Source: Schizochytrium sp. CCTCC M209059
Taxonomy: Eukaryota > Sar > Bigyra > Thraustochytrida > Thraustochytriidae
Length of the DNA: 64,000 nucleotides
NCBI GenBank assembly: GCA_000818945.1
Contig: KN805395.1
Location: 108,749-172,748, forward strand
Reading direction: 5' to 3'
Made by a program: the position numbers and the translations under genes. This document shows, in pieces, positions 1-9,666 of this stretch (position 1 is the first letter of the stretch; every line of letters begins with the position of its first letter). The notes under the pieces are model-generated. The model made no database searches. It was not told the origin of the DNA and saw nothing but the letters and a program-made list of their open reading frames with translations.

Positions 1-823
1 AGAGCCCAACGGGCCGAGCCCCGAGCTGCCAACGCCAAGCCCCGCCAGCGTAGACAGAGGCGCCGGACGGCCGGCGCGACGCGAGCGAGGGCGCGCGGGG
101 AGGCGCGCCGCGCAGGCGACAGGCGACAGGCGCCGGCGCGCGCGAGCACGCGAGCGAGCGAGCGAGCGGGCGGGCGGGCGAGCTGTGCCTAGGCTGACCG
201 ATTGATTGAGTGACTGACCGCGCGCTCGCGCCGAGCGTCCGTCGAGCCGCCGCCGGCCACCTTCGCCGGGGCGCCCTCCCTCCCGCTGCGAAGCCTGGCA
301 GCCGAGCCGAGCCGGAGCGGGGACGTCTGGCTGCGCCGCTGCGAAGCGTGCGCCGCGGCAGTCGTCCAGCGAACGAAGAAGCGGTGACGGCTGTGCCGCG
401 CCTTCGCGTCTCCTTTCTCCCCCCTTTCACCCCTTCCTACTTTAGCAGCAAAGAAGAAGAAGAAGAAGGAGGAGAAGAGGCCAGGCCAGGCGAGACCTGC
501 CTTCTCTCTCGACCTCTTTCTCTCTCGCCCGATCCTTGCACGCACGCACGCACGCGTGGCGTCATCGACGAGTCGCGCCGCGCCGCACCGCGCTGACCGA
601 ACGAGCGAGCGAGCTGGCCAGCCGGCTAAGAGCAAGTGCCTCGCCGCACTCAAGCGTTGTCTCCGGAAGCGGAGCAGAGGCGGCCACAGCTCCCCAAGAA
701 CGCAGGGCTCGGAAGGCAGGCAGGCAGAGAAGTCCAGAAGACACGCAGATTCACCCGCTCAGCGTAGCGTAGCATAGCATAGCGTAGCGTAGCGCCGCGC
801 CGCGCAAGGGCTGCAAATCCAAA
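1..823 (+). promoter_or_regulatory. GC-rich 5' flank / leader of the AP2 gene
   Basis: No supportable gene lies here. The stretch is very GC-rich with short tandem runs: GAGC/GGGC tetramers near 155-180, CGCA near 540-555 and a GTAGC pentamer run at 763-796. It ends in the start codon of the AP2-domain gene, with A at -3. It probably holds the promoter and a long 5' leader, but no core promoter element can be named. The open frames here on both strands are compositional. Confidence 0.5.
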
Positions 824-1023
824 ATGATACCCATGGCCGGGCAGACAGATATGCAACAGCAACAGCAGCAGCAGTTTGCCTCGTTCAACCAACCGCAAAT
901 GTTCTCACAAGGTTACTCGTTTGGAAACACTGCCACGATGCAACCCATGTACTACATGCCTTCGGGACAGGCAGGTATGCAAGTCATTCAGCAACCGCAA
1001 CAACAACAACAACAACAACAGCC

Positions 1024-1054
<31 letters not shown>

Positions 1055-2548
1055 TCTCAGGGAAACTCATCAGGTGGCGACCAGAGCCAACCTTCCTCGT
1101 CACCCGCACAAGACGCCTCAGGCAACAATGGCCAAGGACCAAACTTTGCCCACCACTTTCAGTTGCTCTTGCAGCAGCAGCAACGCTCAGGCTCCGATGC
1201 AGGGTCCCGGTCCTCGAAGTCCAACGCCAACAATACCAACGACTCCAACAATACATCGTACAACGTCAACGATAGCAACAACAACAACAACGGCAGTGCC
1301 GACTCTTCGAAACAGCAGCAGCAAGGCGATAACCAGCAACAGACGCAGTACATGAACACCATGAGCAACAACAACGGGAACCCCACTGCTGCCTCACAGC
1401 AGCAGACGTCCTCGGGAACGCTCACAATGCAGTCTCCTTATGGCATGCCTGCACAAAACCAGTTCTCCGTCCCTCCTGGCTATGCTCTGGCCCAAACCGC
1501 AAACGGCCAGACGGTGCTCATACCCGCCACCGGGGGGCCTCAGCAGTTCTCCACCTTTTACCAAACAGGTCCTGCCTTTCAGCAAATGCAGCAGCAGCAG
1601 CAGTCCTCACAGATGCCGCAAATGTCAACGCACGCAGACCAGTCCTCCAGCAATCAGTCCATCGATGGAAGGTCCACCTTGTCCTCGAGTATGATGTCAC
1701 ACTCGCAAGGTATGGGCCAGCCCATGGACGGTAGCGCCTTCACCATGGGCAAAATTCCCTACTCTGCAGCGCACGCAAATCTCGCTGTAAAGGGTGTCAG
1801 CTCCAAGTACAGGGGTGTGTCCTGGCACAGACGTGACAAGGCATGGACTGCACGCATTTGGAATAATGGCAAGAGCGAGCACCTTGGCACCTTTGCAACG
1901 GAGCTGCGTGCCGCCCTGGCTGTCGACGTCAAGGCCGCGGACTACTTTGGCGATAGTTTTGCTGAGTTCAACTTCCCCTCTGATGACGAACGCAAGCGCC
2001 TCATCTGGGCCTTCATGCAAACCGACATCAAGCTATCGTCGAGACTTACTGAGATCCTCGGCGACGCCGACGTTGCCGTCAAGTATCTCGCCAAGGGCTC
2101 TTCGCGCCGAAAAAATCGAAAACGCCACGCCGCTTCCATTTCCTCAAAGTCCAAGGCCGACAACGAGTCCGGCTCAAGCGTCTCGAGTCAAACCACCGAT
2201 TCCCCCTCACAGAAACTCGCAAAAGCACGGCGACGCGACTCGGGTGTCAAGCACGAATCCCACATTCTCGGTCTTGAAAATCTTCGTCAGCAGCAACAAC
2301 AACGCACCGACCGAAACTCTGACTCGAGCGATTCCCGCAAGTCGCCCGGCAAGGACAACTTTTCGCGCGACACCCAGTCCAACTGTGATGGCTCCGGCCC
2401 AAACCAGAGCATTAGCTCCGCATCTGGCTCCTCGGGCTCGGCAGGATTCTCTGGAAACTCTGCGGGCTCGGCGGGTTCTGCCTCCTCGCATTCAAACGAG
2501 GGTGACTCGGCTGCACCGAGTTCATCCCCTCCCGACGAAAAACAGTAG
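824..2548 (+). CDS. Gln-rich AP2/ERF-domain DNA-binding protein
   Basis: A 574-residue predicted transcription factor. One AP2/ERF DNA-binding domain lies at about residues 325-385, with the diagnostic Y329-RGVSW strand followed by W..RIW, LGTF and AA.A.D..A. The N-terminal 300 residues are low complexity, with poly-Gln runs at about 10-17 and 63-85 and many Asn/Ser/Gln. A basic patch (about 425-445, RRKNRKR) looks like a nuclear localisation signal, and the C-terminus is Ser/Gly-rich. The start is the first ATG, with A at -3. Single AP2 domains are best known in plants and apicomplexans but also occur in stramenopiles and other protists. Target genes cannot be told from sequence. The domain call is firm; the regulatory role is inferred. 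Confidence 0.92.
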
Positions 2549-3052
2549 GCGTGCCTGCTCGCTCTAGTTTAGACGTTTCGGTCCGCAACCTCTCTTCGGA
2601 GTAGCTGCTGCTGCTGATCGGCCCCATTGTGTAGCTTTTTCTTTGCTCGCGGGAATCGTGCTCACGGTGCTTCGTTATTTTTTTACCCTTTTTTTGCTCC
2701 CTTAAACCTTTGGCACGTGGCACGTCAACCTCGGCCACTCGTTTCCTGGATGATGACAATGATCTGACTTTTTTTTTTTTCTCTCTTCACTTTGTTTCGT
2801 TCGAGTTTTGTCCGCTCACAACTTGGTTTCTGAAGAAATGATTTCACGATGTCGAGTCCAATTCGCTTCATCTGGAGTTTGTAGAGATTGGGACCTTGGT
2901 TACTTACTCGCAAATAAACATTCTATGACACTGAGTCCAATTTGCTGCAGCCGAGAGTACTGCAAAGAATGAATCTTTGATTGCTCATACGCAAATTCTT
3001 GAAATCCTACGATGCCAAGGCAAAGCTATATTTTGCCGACGCCACACCGCCA
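2549..3052. other. Convergent intergenic region, AP2 side
   Basis: This is the 3' flank between the AP2 gene (+) and the Der GTPase gene (-). It is more AT-rich than the coding DNA. A loosely repeated segment (GAGTCCAATT followed by CAAAT/ACTCGCAAAT words) occurs around 2848-3000. No gene was seen. Confidence 0.5.
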
Positions 3053-3239
3053 TTACTCAATCGCACACATTTTATGAAAGCAGGGAGAGTTCGTGGTTTA
3101 CAATCATAAAGTAAAGTGGTCGGTTTATTCATCTTGCGCCATCTAACTAGCGATCACAGTTCCCCACTTGCACCAAGAAGTCCACATTTGGGGAAATGGA
3201 ATCGTTCTCTCCCTTGAAAAGGGAAAGCAGAGAGACCAC
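3053..3239. repeat. Direct repeat copy A of the Der 3' flank
   Basis: This 187-bp segment matches 3421-3607 at a constant offset of 368 bp, with about seven single-base differences counted by eye and no indels. Copy B abuts the 3' end of the Der coding sequence, so copy A looks like a duplicate of that gene's 3' UTR. Confidence 0.95.
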
Positions 3240-3324
3240 ACGGCACTTTCAAAATCCATAATAAAAAGGAGGAGGATGGCAGGTCTTCTTCCCGCTCTCA
3301 GTACGACCTTGCTGGTTATGTGTA

Positions 3325-3369
3325 CTTTTTGCCGACGCCACAATGCCATTGCTCGATCGCACACATTGT
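3325..3369. repeat. Short third copy of the repeat edge
   Basis: GCCGACGCCACA...GCCATT.CTC.ATCGCACACATT at 3330-3369 parallels 3035-3069. The duplication therefore involved at least one further partial unit between copies A and B. Confidence 0.8.
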
Positions 3370-3420
3370 TTTGTGTTTTTTTGTTTTTTTTTTCAGATTA
3401 AAAGCAGGAGATTTCTTGGT

Positions 3421-3607
3421 TTACTCGATCGCACACATTTTATGAAAGCAGAGAGAGTTCATGGTTTACAATTATAAAGTAAAGCGGTCGGTTTATTCAT
3501 CTTGCGCCATCTAATTAGCGATCACAGTCCCCCACTTGCACCAAGAAGTCCACATTTGGGGAAATGGAATCGTTCTCTCCCTTGAAAAGGGAAAGCAGAG
3601 AGACCAC
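3421..3607. repeat. Direct repeat copy B, abutting the Der stop codon
   Basis: Partner of 3053-3239. It ends six bases before the Der stop codon (minus-strand TAA at 3613-3615) and so lies in the presumptive 3' UTR. Confidence 0.95.
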
Positions 3608-3612
3608 GACAC

Positions 3613-5799
3613 TTAGGAAGAGGAGGACGACGAGGACGAAGTCTTCTTGCCGCCCTTACCACGACCATGTTTGCGAGACCCACCTGCAGACTCAGATGTC
3701 TTGCCAGTTGGACGTTTACGACGACCCATCTCGTCACTACCGCGTACGAGGATTCGCAGCGGTACGCCACCCAAGCCAAAGTGCTTCCGGATACTATTCT
3801 GCATAAATCGCTGGTACGAATCCGGAAGCAGACGACTCGTCGCGCGCGTACGGTTTACAAAGCACACAAACGTAGGCGGCCGCGTCGATGCCTGCGTCAT
3901 GTACTTAATTTTGAGAGGGCCAGAGCGAATATGCGAGTTTGCCACCTTGGCCCCCTTCAAAGGGGGCGGCGGCTGCTGCAGTTGAGCCATGGAACGCCAT
4001 TCATTAAGCTGTGCAGTCGGAATACGTGACCGCCATCGGTCATACATGTCCACAATGGTTGGCAGCAACTCGTCCACGCCAGCCCCATTCAAAGCAGACA
4101 TTGGCACCACAGGGACGCCTACTGCCATGGGAATAGCCGACTCCACGTGGTGACGGACAAACTCAATCACGTCCATTTGGTAGTTCGAAGCCGCAACGTG
4201 CGCCTCGGCCAAGTCGCACTTGTTTGCCGCCACCACCAAACCACGGCCCTCGTCAAGAACGCGCGAGATCAAGTCCATATCGTGCCGTGTCAACGGGCCG
4301 CTCGAGTCCGGATCACGAGCCTGCGCCATTACGTCCACAACGACAACCACCACTTGCGATCGATCCAAGGCGCGCAACGAGCTCTGGATTGAAAGGTCTT
4401 CCAGGCTCGAGTCTACTTTTTGCGACTTGCCCTTGCGCAGATTCTCTTGCACTTTGCGCCGCACCTCGGACTCGGCTCGCTTGCCACCACTGCCTCCAAA
4501 GAGACGCGTGCGCGAACGAATGCCAGCCGTATCCACGAGTCGCAAGCGACGGCCTTCAAATTCCCAGTCAATGGCAACCGTATCTCGCGTCAAACCCGGC
4601 ATCGGACCGGCGATGCAACGCTGCTGGCCAACAATCTCGTTGACGAGCGTCGACTTGCCCACGTTGGGGCGTCCCACAATGGCGATGTGTATGGCCTCGC
4701 GGTTCTCGTGCATTCGTCGCACAAGCTTGGCGCCGGTCTCCGGCTCGAGCGTCACGATTTCGTCGCTTTCTTCAGCATCTTGCGCATGATTATCACTTGA
4801 TGCCAGCGCCTCCTTTCGTGCCGCGTAAGCCTCGCTCGCAAGTTGCGCTCTCACTCCACTCGAGATACCAAACGGCAAAAGCGCATTGTGAATGTCACTA
4901 AATCCTTGCCCATGCTCGGCAGAAATTGGTATTGGCTCGCCAAAGGTCAATTTAAAGCAGTCGACCAGGAACGACTGCCAATGATGGTCGCCCTCGCTGG
5001 CCCACGAAAAGGCCTCGCCTCTACCTTCTGACTTGTTGGCCAGCAGCACAAAACCTGTTGCCAATGTTTTCCCTGTCTCATCGCGAATACCGTGCGAACT
5101 CCGCACTTGCCGTCGCACCCATCGCGCGAGCTCCACATCTTCTGCCGTAATTCCCTCCTTTGCGTCCACGACCATAATCACCACATCCGCCTGATGAATC
5201 GCCTGAGACATTTGAAAGTGCATTGCGTCCACCAGCTCGGGGCCGTGCACGGGAGCAAGCAGTTCAGTTGGCCGCTGCCGCTTTCTCTGCGCAATATCCT
5301 CAAAGCCACCCGTGTCGCACAAGACAAATTCCAAAGCGCCCAGCTGCGCTGTACCCTCTTTACGATCGCGAGTCGTGCCCGGCACTGCGCTCACGATCGC
5401 ATCGCGCGCCTTGACTAAGCGGTTGTAGATGGTCGACTTGCCCACATTGGGACGCCCGACGATTGTCGCATAGAACTTGGCAAGCTCAAAGTCGTGTTTG
5501 GGCGTATTCCGTAGCGCACCTTCGCGTTTACGGAAAATCTGCCCGTTATCGACGGCCATAAGGCCATCGCGCACCGCCGTGGCGATCTTAGCCGTCTCTT
5601 CGTGCTCAAAGGTCCCACCAGCAGCATCCGGCTTCGAGTCTCCCGTGTTGCTGGGCGGATTACTGCTGCAGAATCCTCGGCGCGCCAATGGCCATACCCT
5701 GGGTCTTGGGCGCACCAATGTCGTTACATTCAAAGCGCTCCTCCTCGCGCTCCTCGTCATCGTCGTTCTCATGGCCAGAGCGGTCACTGGCGCGATCAT
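3613..5799 (-). CDS. Der/EngA double-GTPase, organellar ribosome assembly factor
   Basis: A 728-residue protein with two tandem TrmE-Era-EngA-YfgK-type G domains and a C-terminal KH-like domain, the Der/EngA layout. G1 loops GRPNVGKS lie at 115-122 and 376-383. G3 loops are DTGG (about 162) and DTAG (about 421). G4 is NKSE (255-258) in the first domain and NKCD (526-529) in the second. The KH-like region (about 635-697) includes FVNR and a YQRF..N..R helix. Bacterial Der (about 450-490 residues) matures the large ribosomal subunit. The first 60 residues are Arg/Ser/Thr-rich without acids, like a mitochondrial presequence, so a role in mitochondrial ribosome assembly is likely. The C-terminal tail is basic and then poly-Ser, encoded by the last codons before the stop. 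The start ATG at 5799 is the first in frame. Confidence 0.93.
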   Translation of the reverse strand: MIAPVTALAMRTTMTRSARRSALNVTTLVRPRPRVWPLARRGFCSSNPPSNTGDSKPDAAGGTFEHEETAKIATAVRDGLMAVDNGQIFRKREGALRNTPKHDFELAKFYATIVGRPNVGKSTIYNRLVKARDAIVSAVPGTTRDRKEGTAQLGALEFVLCDTGGFEDIAQRKRQRPTELLAPVHGPELVDAMHFQMSQAIHQADVVIMVVDAKEGITAEDVELARWVRRQVRSSHGIRDETGKTLATGFVLLANKSEGRGEAFSWASEGDHHWQSFLVDCFKLTFGEPIPISAEHGQGFSDIHNALLPFGISSGVRAQLASEAYAARKEALASSDNHAQDAEESDEIVTLEPETGAKLVRRMHENREAIHIAIVGRPNVGKSTLVNEIVGQQRCIAGPMPGLTRDTVAIDWEFEGRRLRLVDTAGIRSRTRLFGGSGGKRAESEVRRKVQENLRKGKSQKVDSSLEDLSIQSSLRALDRSQVVVVVVDVMAQARDPDSSGPLTRHDMDLISRVLDEGRGLVVAANKCDLAEAHVAASNYQMDVIEFVRHHVESAIPMAVGVPVVPMSALNGAGVDELLPTIVDMYDRWRSRIPTAQLNEWRSMAQLQQPPPPLKGAKVANSHIRSGPLKIKYMTQASTRPPTFVCFVNRTRATSRLLPDSYQRFMQNSIRKHFGLGGVPLRILVRGSDEMGRRKRPTGKTSESAGGSRKHGRGKGGKKTSSSSSSSS

Positions 5800-5909
5800 T
5801 TTGGTTTATCAAGAACTTCTTCTTCTTCTCCTTCTTCTTCTGCCGCTGCTGCTACCCTCAAAAGGGCTGCGACGGGTGGCGCGTAAAGCCCTTGCGCTTG
5901 CAGCTCGTT

Positions 5910-6119
5910 CTACTTGGCCTCCGCGCTCGCGCCCGCGCCCGCGGCCCTGGCGCGGCCCAGCACGCGCTCTGTGGCGGCCACGAACGGCAACACCACCTCC
6001 TCCCGATGCCGCACGAGCGCGTCTGCGGAGGCGTCGAGCGCGCGCAGCTCCGCGCCGAGGCTCGCGATCTCCGCCGCGATCGCCGCGTACGCCGCCTCGC
6101 CCGCCGGCTGCTGCTCCTG

Positions 6120-6153
<34 letters not shown>

Positions 6154-6173
6154 GCCGCGCGCTCCATGTCCAA
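5910..6173 (-). CDS. Small Gln-rich coiled-coil protein (candidate)
   Basis: An 87-residue frame opening with MDMER, then a Gln/Glu tract (residues 8-22), then a heptad-like Ala/Leu helix (AEIASLGAELRALDA...LVRHREEVV) and an Ala/Gly tail. Length and helical pattern resemble small subunits of multi-protein coiled-coil complexes, but I could not match it to a family. It lies head-to-tail about 110 bp upstream of Der. Several overlapping frames on both strands are open here because of GC-rich composition and the CAG run, so the gene itself is uncertain. Confidence 0.4.
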
Positions 6174-6897
6174 CCACCGCCGCGCCTCTCCAATCGACGT
6201 ATGAACGAGAGCGAATGGGAGAGTGGAAGAAATGCAGACAGCTTTATACGTAGGCTAGATGCCAACGGGAATGCATACGTATGTACCATGAACACAGGAA
6301 GGCTCAAGCACGACCGACACTCGCGGTCACAGCAGCATGGCGAGAAGGACGAGGTCCTGCGGCTCTGGTCTCGGGGACGACAAAGGTCGTGACTGCGATG
6401 GCGCGCGTCCAGACGAGAGGCCTTGCAAAGGTGGATCGATCGTTCGCCGAATTTAGTGCTTTTGGGACGCACTTGAAGAATGAGACGGGGGGGGGCGCGT
6501 GAAGCATGCAAAAAGAGTTTGCCGTCTCGAGACAACAAACTAGTTGCCCTCGTACTGATAGTCGCAAACTAGTGGCTTACACGAAGACTAGAAAGCTTCG
6601 TAATAGAAAAAGTCACCTCATGCCAAACACTTGGCCTCACGCAATTGATTGCATGCTTGGCTTTTCGTACAAATCGATTGCCCGCCGATTGGTGCTTGAG
6701 GAGCGCATTTTGAAAACGGGACGGACGCGGGCAAGGAAAACACTTGAAACATCTTATCGGCCGATAGAAAGAGATCTTAAGATCTCAACTCAACAAGGAA
6801 CTTACTTGAGCAATGACCTTGCACTGTCAGTCACTAACATAAAAGCTTTACAACCACAACAATTCAAATAAAGACAGACTTTCGATGCTACTACATT
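6174..6897. other. Intergenic region with two adjacent palindromes
   Basis: This region lies upstream of the small coiled-coil candidate and downstream of the WD40 gene. It is AT-richer towards the WD40 end. A 121-codon open frame on + (6506-6871) has no recognisable domain and was not called. Perfect palindromes TATCGGCCGATA (6755-6766) and GAGATCTTAAGATCTC (6771-6786) lie 4 bp apart. Confidence 0.6.
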
Positions 6898-8220
6898 CTA
6901 GATGGTTGCCTTCGCGTGCAAGCCTCCGCGCGAGTCGGCCACCACACAGCAACCCCCCGCTGCACCAACATCAAAAGCAACAGACTCGGGGCAGTCCTCG
7001 GCATCGAGGAAAACACTGGTCCGAAGATGCTCAAGCTGCTGAGTGCGTCGACACACCGTGTACTCGGCCACCTCGGTATTGCACGAAAGTGTGTACAAGC
7101 GCGGGGAGCACGACAACGATGCTTGCGTCGACACAGGACCGTATCGAAATCGTTGAGGTGCACTGACACTAGATAACCCCTGGCCCGTGCGCAAAGACCA
7201 TAATTTCATATCCTGACCATCCGCAGTTACCAGAAGCTGCGCATCCAGAGGTGTCGCACTCATAACGGGCTGATGGTGTGGCGCAATAGGTCGCTCAAAG
7301 GATGCCGTGTATGGATTCCAGGTCGCTCCTTCACTATGACGCTGGGTAATATCCAGAGCCAGGCGTTCGTCGCCACGATATACATGCACTTCTCCTTCGC
7401 TGGTCACCATGGCGACAATGTCGACGTCTTCTGCGCAACACGTGAGCGAACAAAGTCTCCGCGCAGACGTGGCCGTCTCTCGTATTGGTCGCGGTGGACT
7501 CCGTAAGTCCCACCAGCGAAGCACGCCATCTGAGGCGCAATGGCTTACAAAGACAGATGGCGAATCAAGCGTACAAGCACTCACGCGGACTGAAGAAAGT
7601 GCCGTCACAGGGGCAACTTGAAATGTTTGGCTCTTGTGCAATGCGCCCTGTGGCATGACATCATACACTTGTACACTGTGTGCTCGCGCGACAACGAGGC
7701 GCGGGCCGACCGTGACCATGTGTTCAACGCGACGCGGGCCCGTGGCGGCCGCCTCGCTCAGCACGCCTTGGGGAGCTCTGGAGTCTCCACCCATTTTCAA
7801 AATGCTCAGTTTGCCAAGGTCGTCGCCAATGACCGCGAGACGTCGCCGCAATCCAGATGTCTGCGGGTGTTGCGGAAGCACACGAAGCGCGGTCACGCGT
7901 CGATACTGCACCTGCGCAACTTGCTCCCACGAGGCCTTGTGCAGTCTCTCGGCGACCAGGTCGGCGACGAAGGCAGCGCTGGGCTCGAGACCGATGCCGT
8001 GAGCAGGTTTCTGACCTCCCAAGGCCCCCACGGTCCGCATCGGTCTTCCCGCGGGCAGCCACGCGTCTCTCCTCCGGCTCAAGGCCCTCCGCGCCTCGAG
8101 AGCGCGCCCCCTGTCGCGCTGCACAGCCCCAGCCTTGGCGGGCTGCTCGAGGCCGCTCCATCGCGCTGCCTTGCGGGGCCTCGGCGCCTCGTCCTCTGCC
8201 GTCGCCGGGGCCATGCGCAT
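6898..8220 (-). CDS. WD40-repeat protein, function unknown
   Basis: With the start at the MRM methionine (8220) the protein is 440 residues. The frame stays open to 8310, but that extension is made of an Arg/Ala-rich decamer minisatellite. The C-terminal two thirds carries degenerate WD40 blades: a clear D..LRWWDLR motif near the middle, ...ADGQDMKLWSLR further on, and GG-type turns. This suggests one seven-bladed propeller that acts as a protein-interaction scaffold. The N-terminal 100 residues are basic and unlike anything I recognise. It is divergent to the COX20 gene across about 540 bp. It could be a WDR73- or nucleoporin-like single propeller, but I see no diagnostic residue and leave it unnamed. 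Confidence 0.8.
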   Translation of the reverse strand: MRMAPATAEDEAPRPRKAARWSGLEQPAKAGAVQRDRGRALEARRALSRRRDAWLPAGRPMRTVGALGGQKPAHGIGLEPSAAFVADLVAERLHKASWEQVAQVQYRRVTALRVLPQHPQTSGLRRRLAVIGDDLGKLSILKMGGDSRAPQGVLSEAAATGPRRVEHMVTVGPRLVVARAHSVQVYDVMPQGALHKSQTFQVAPVTALSSVRVSACTLDSPSVFVSHCASDGVLRWWDLRSPPRPIRETATSARRLCSLTCCAEDVDIVAMVTSEGEVHVYRGDERLALDITQRHSEGATWNPYTASFERPIAPHHQPVMSATPLDAQLLVTADGQDMKLWSLRTGQGLSSVSAPQRFRYGPVSTQASLSCSPRLYTLSCNTEVAEYTVCRRTQQLEHLRTSVFLDAEDCPESVAFDVGAAGGCCVVADSRGGLHAKATI

Positions 8221-8756
8221 GCCCAGACGCACGCGCGCCGCTCCCTCGCGCGCCCTCGCGCTCCGCCGCGCTCCGCCGCGCTCCGCCGCGCTCCGCCGCG
8301 CTCCGCGCAAGGCTCGCGCCTCGCGCGCTCCGCCTGGATGCAGTTCTGGTGCTCGACGTTAGGCAAGATGTCTCGGCCGGGCACCCGATTGGGGCCCCCG
8401 AAATTGCAAAGAGGCCGAGGCCTGCCTTTAAAAAAGCACAGAGCCACGAGCCAAGACCGAGTTGGCCCAAGCTTGCGCGCAAAGCCCTCTCTCACTCCGG
8501 GGAGGGACGAGGACCGAGACCTGCAGCCAGCCCGCGGCAGAGTGCGTTTCCGTCATCTCCGGCCTCGAGACAGAGCTCGCGCGGGAGCGGGACGGAGCTT
8601 GCGCGAGCGAGCGAGCGAGCGGAGGAAGCGAAGACCTCGTCGACCGCGACTCGCTCGCCAACCAAGGCGACGCTTTCGGGATAACGTAACGCGGCGAGAC
8701 CTGGAGCGAGACCTGAAGCGCGGAGAAAGGGAAGGGGGCCCAAAAGGGAGGAGAAG
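8221..8756. promoter_or_regulatory. Divergent promoter region, WD40 / COX20
   Basis: About 536 bp between divergent starts. It is extremely GC-rich, with a CGCTCCGCCG decamer minisatellite (8259-8306) next to the WD40 start and GAGC tetramers around 8605-8620. No TATA-like box is obvious. Confidence 0.5.
8259..8306. repeat. Decamer minisatellite CGCTCCGCCG
   Basis: About four and a half near-perfect tandem copies of a 10-bp unit just upstream of the preferred WD40 start. In the upstream open frame it encodes Arg/Ala/Glu repeats. Confidence 0.9.
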
Positions 8757-9056
8757 ATGGGCAGTGGACCGCAGGCGCTCTGGGACGTCCCGTGCGCATG
8801 GGAGTCAGCAGCACTGGGCGTCGCTTCTGGCGCCGTTGTCGGCGCACACAGGTACTTTGGCACGCGGCACCACATTTCTGCGATTGACTGGGGCATCAAA
8901 ATGATGTGCGTCGTCTCGATCATTTCCTTTGCAGGATGCAGATACGAGTACCATGAGAAACGCTCCAAAATGCTCGACTCCATCAAGCTCATGAACGAGC
9001 GTCAAGCGAAAATGCACGAGCGTCGAGCCATGCCCGACTCCAGCGACGAGTCGTAG
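8757..9056 (+). CDS. COX20: COX20 (FAM36A)-like cytochrome c oxidase assembly protein
   Basis: A 99-residue protein matching the COX20 family in length and layout. It has a short N-terminus with D.PCA..S at about residues 11-18, a first hydrophobic segment (ALGVASGAVVGA), a short basic loop with F.TR, a second hydrophobic segment (KMMCVVSIISFAG), then CRYEYHEKR and a charged helical tail. In yeast and humans COX20 is an inner-membrane chaperone that binds newly made COX2 during complex IV assembly. The start ATG at 8757 is the first in frame and leaves no cleavable presequence, as is usual for the family. The family match rests on spacing and a few residues rather than an alignment. Confidence 0.82.
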   Translation: MGSGPQALWDVPCAWESAALGVASGAVVGAHRYFGTRHHISAIDWGIKMMCVVSIISFAGCRYEYHEKRSKMLDSIKLMNERQAKMHERRAMPDSSDES

Positions 9057-9666
9057 AGTAGGGTGTATTTCTTTTTATCGCTTGCGTGCTCGCATGAATT
9101 CCCCCGCACTAGGCATGCTCAAACACAGGTCTGTTCTGTACAGTTCAGACTTTACTGCGCTGCAGGAGTTAGAGCACGCACGTCAGGATAATTTGCTGGG
9201 ATCGTTTGCTTTGCGCCCGTGAATAGGCATCTATTTGACTTATGAGAAGAGAGATCAGAAAAGGAGGTCATATACCTAGTCATGACAACCAAAGAGGTCG
9301 CAAGCCTCCTTTCACTCCATCGCTTCTCCCTCCTCATCTTGTCCATGACCACAAGATTAATAATAAAAACCACACTTCTGTATTTCTTCGACTCTGCCCA
9401 TGCAAGCATGGCATGGCATGGCATGGCCAAGGTGTCTTGCCTTCAATCGCGCTGCCTTGTCATCGGCGAGCGAGAACATACACGCGCAGCCATCTAGATT
9501 CAGGTAAAGTGCTGCCCGTTGTGGGCCGCGTTCACCTTGCATCAAAGCTGGTTGGGTCAGGTGAGAGAGAGAGAGAGTGAGTGAGTGAGTGAGTGCGAGA
9601 GGAAGTGCCTTGTGAACGAGCGAGTGGCTGGCTCCGCAGAACCGGAAAAGCAGAGAGCGCGCCGCC
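9057..9666. other. Intergenic region, COX20 to DEAD-box gene
   Basis: About 610 bp between two same-strand genes. It contains an ATGGC pentamer run (9406-9427) and GA then GAGT runs (9561-9598) shortly before the helicase start. It presumably holds the COX20 3' UTR and the helicase promoter. No gene was seen. Confidence 0.5.

Noticed and set aside
4220..4800. Several 80-190-codon + frames across the Der gene
   Set aside because: Antisense shadows of the conserved GTPase frame.
6506..6871. A 121-codon + frame between two minus-strand genes
   Set aside because: No domain, many Arg/Lys/Thr of random type, and it contains the palindromes; not enough support.
8221..8310. Extension of the WD40 protein upstream of 8220
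   Set aside because: The added residues are translation of the decamer minisatellite.
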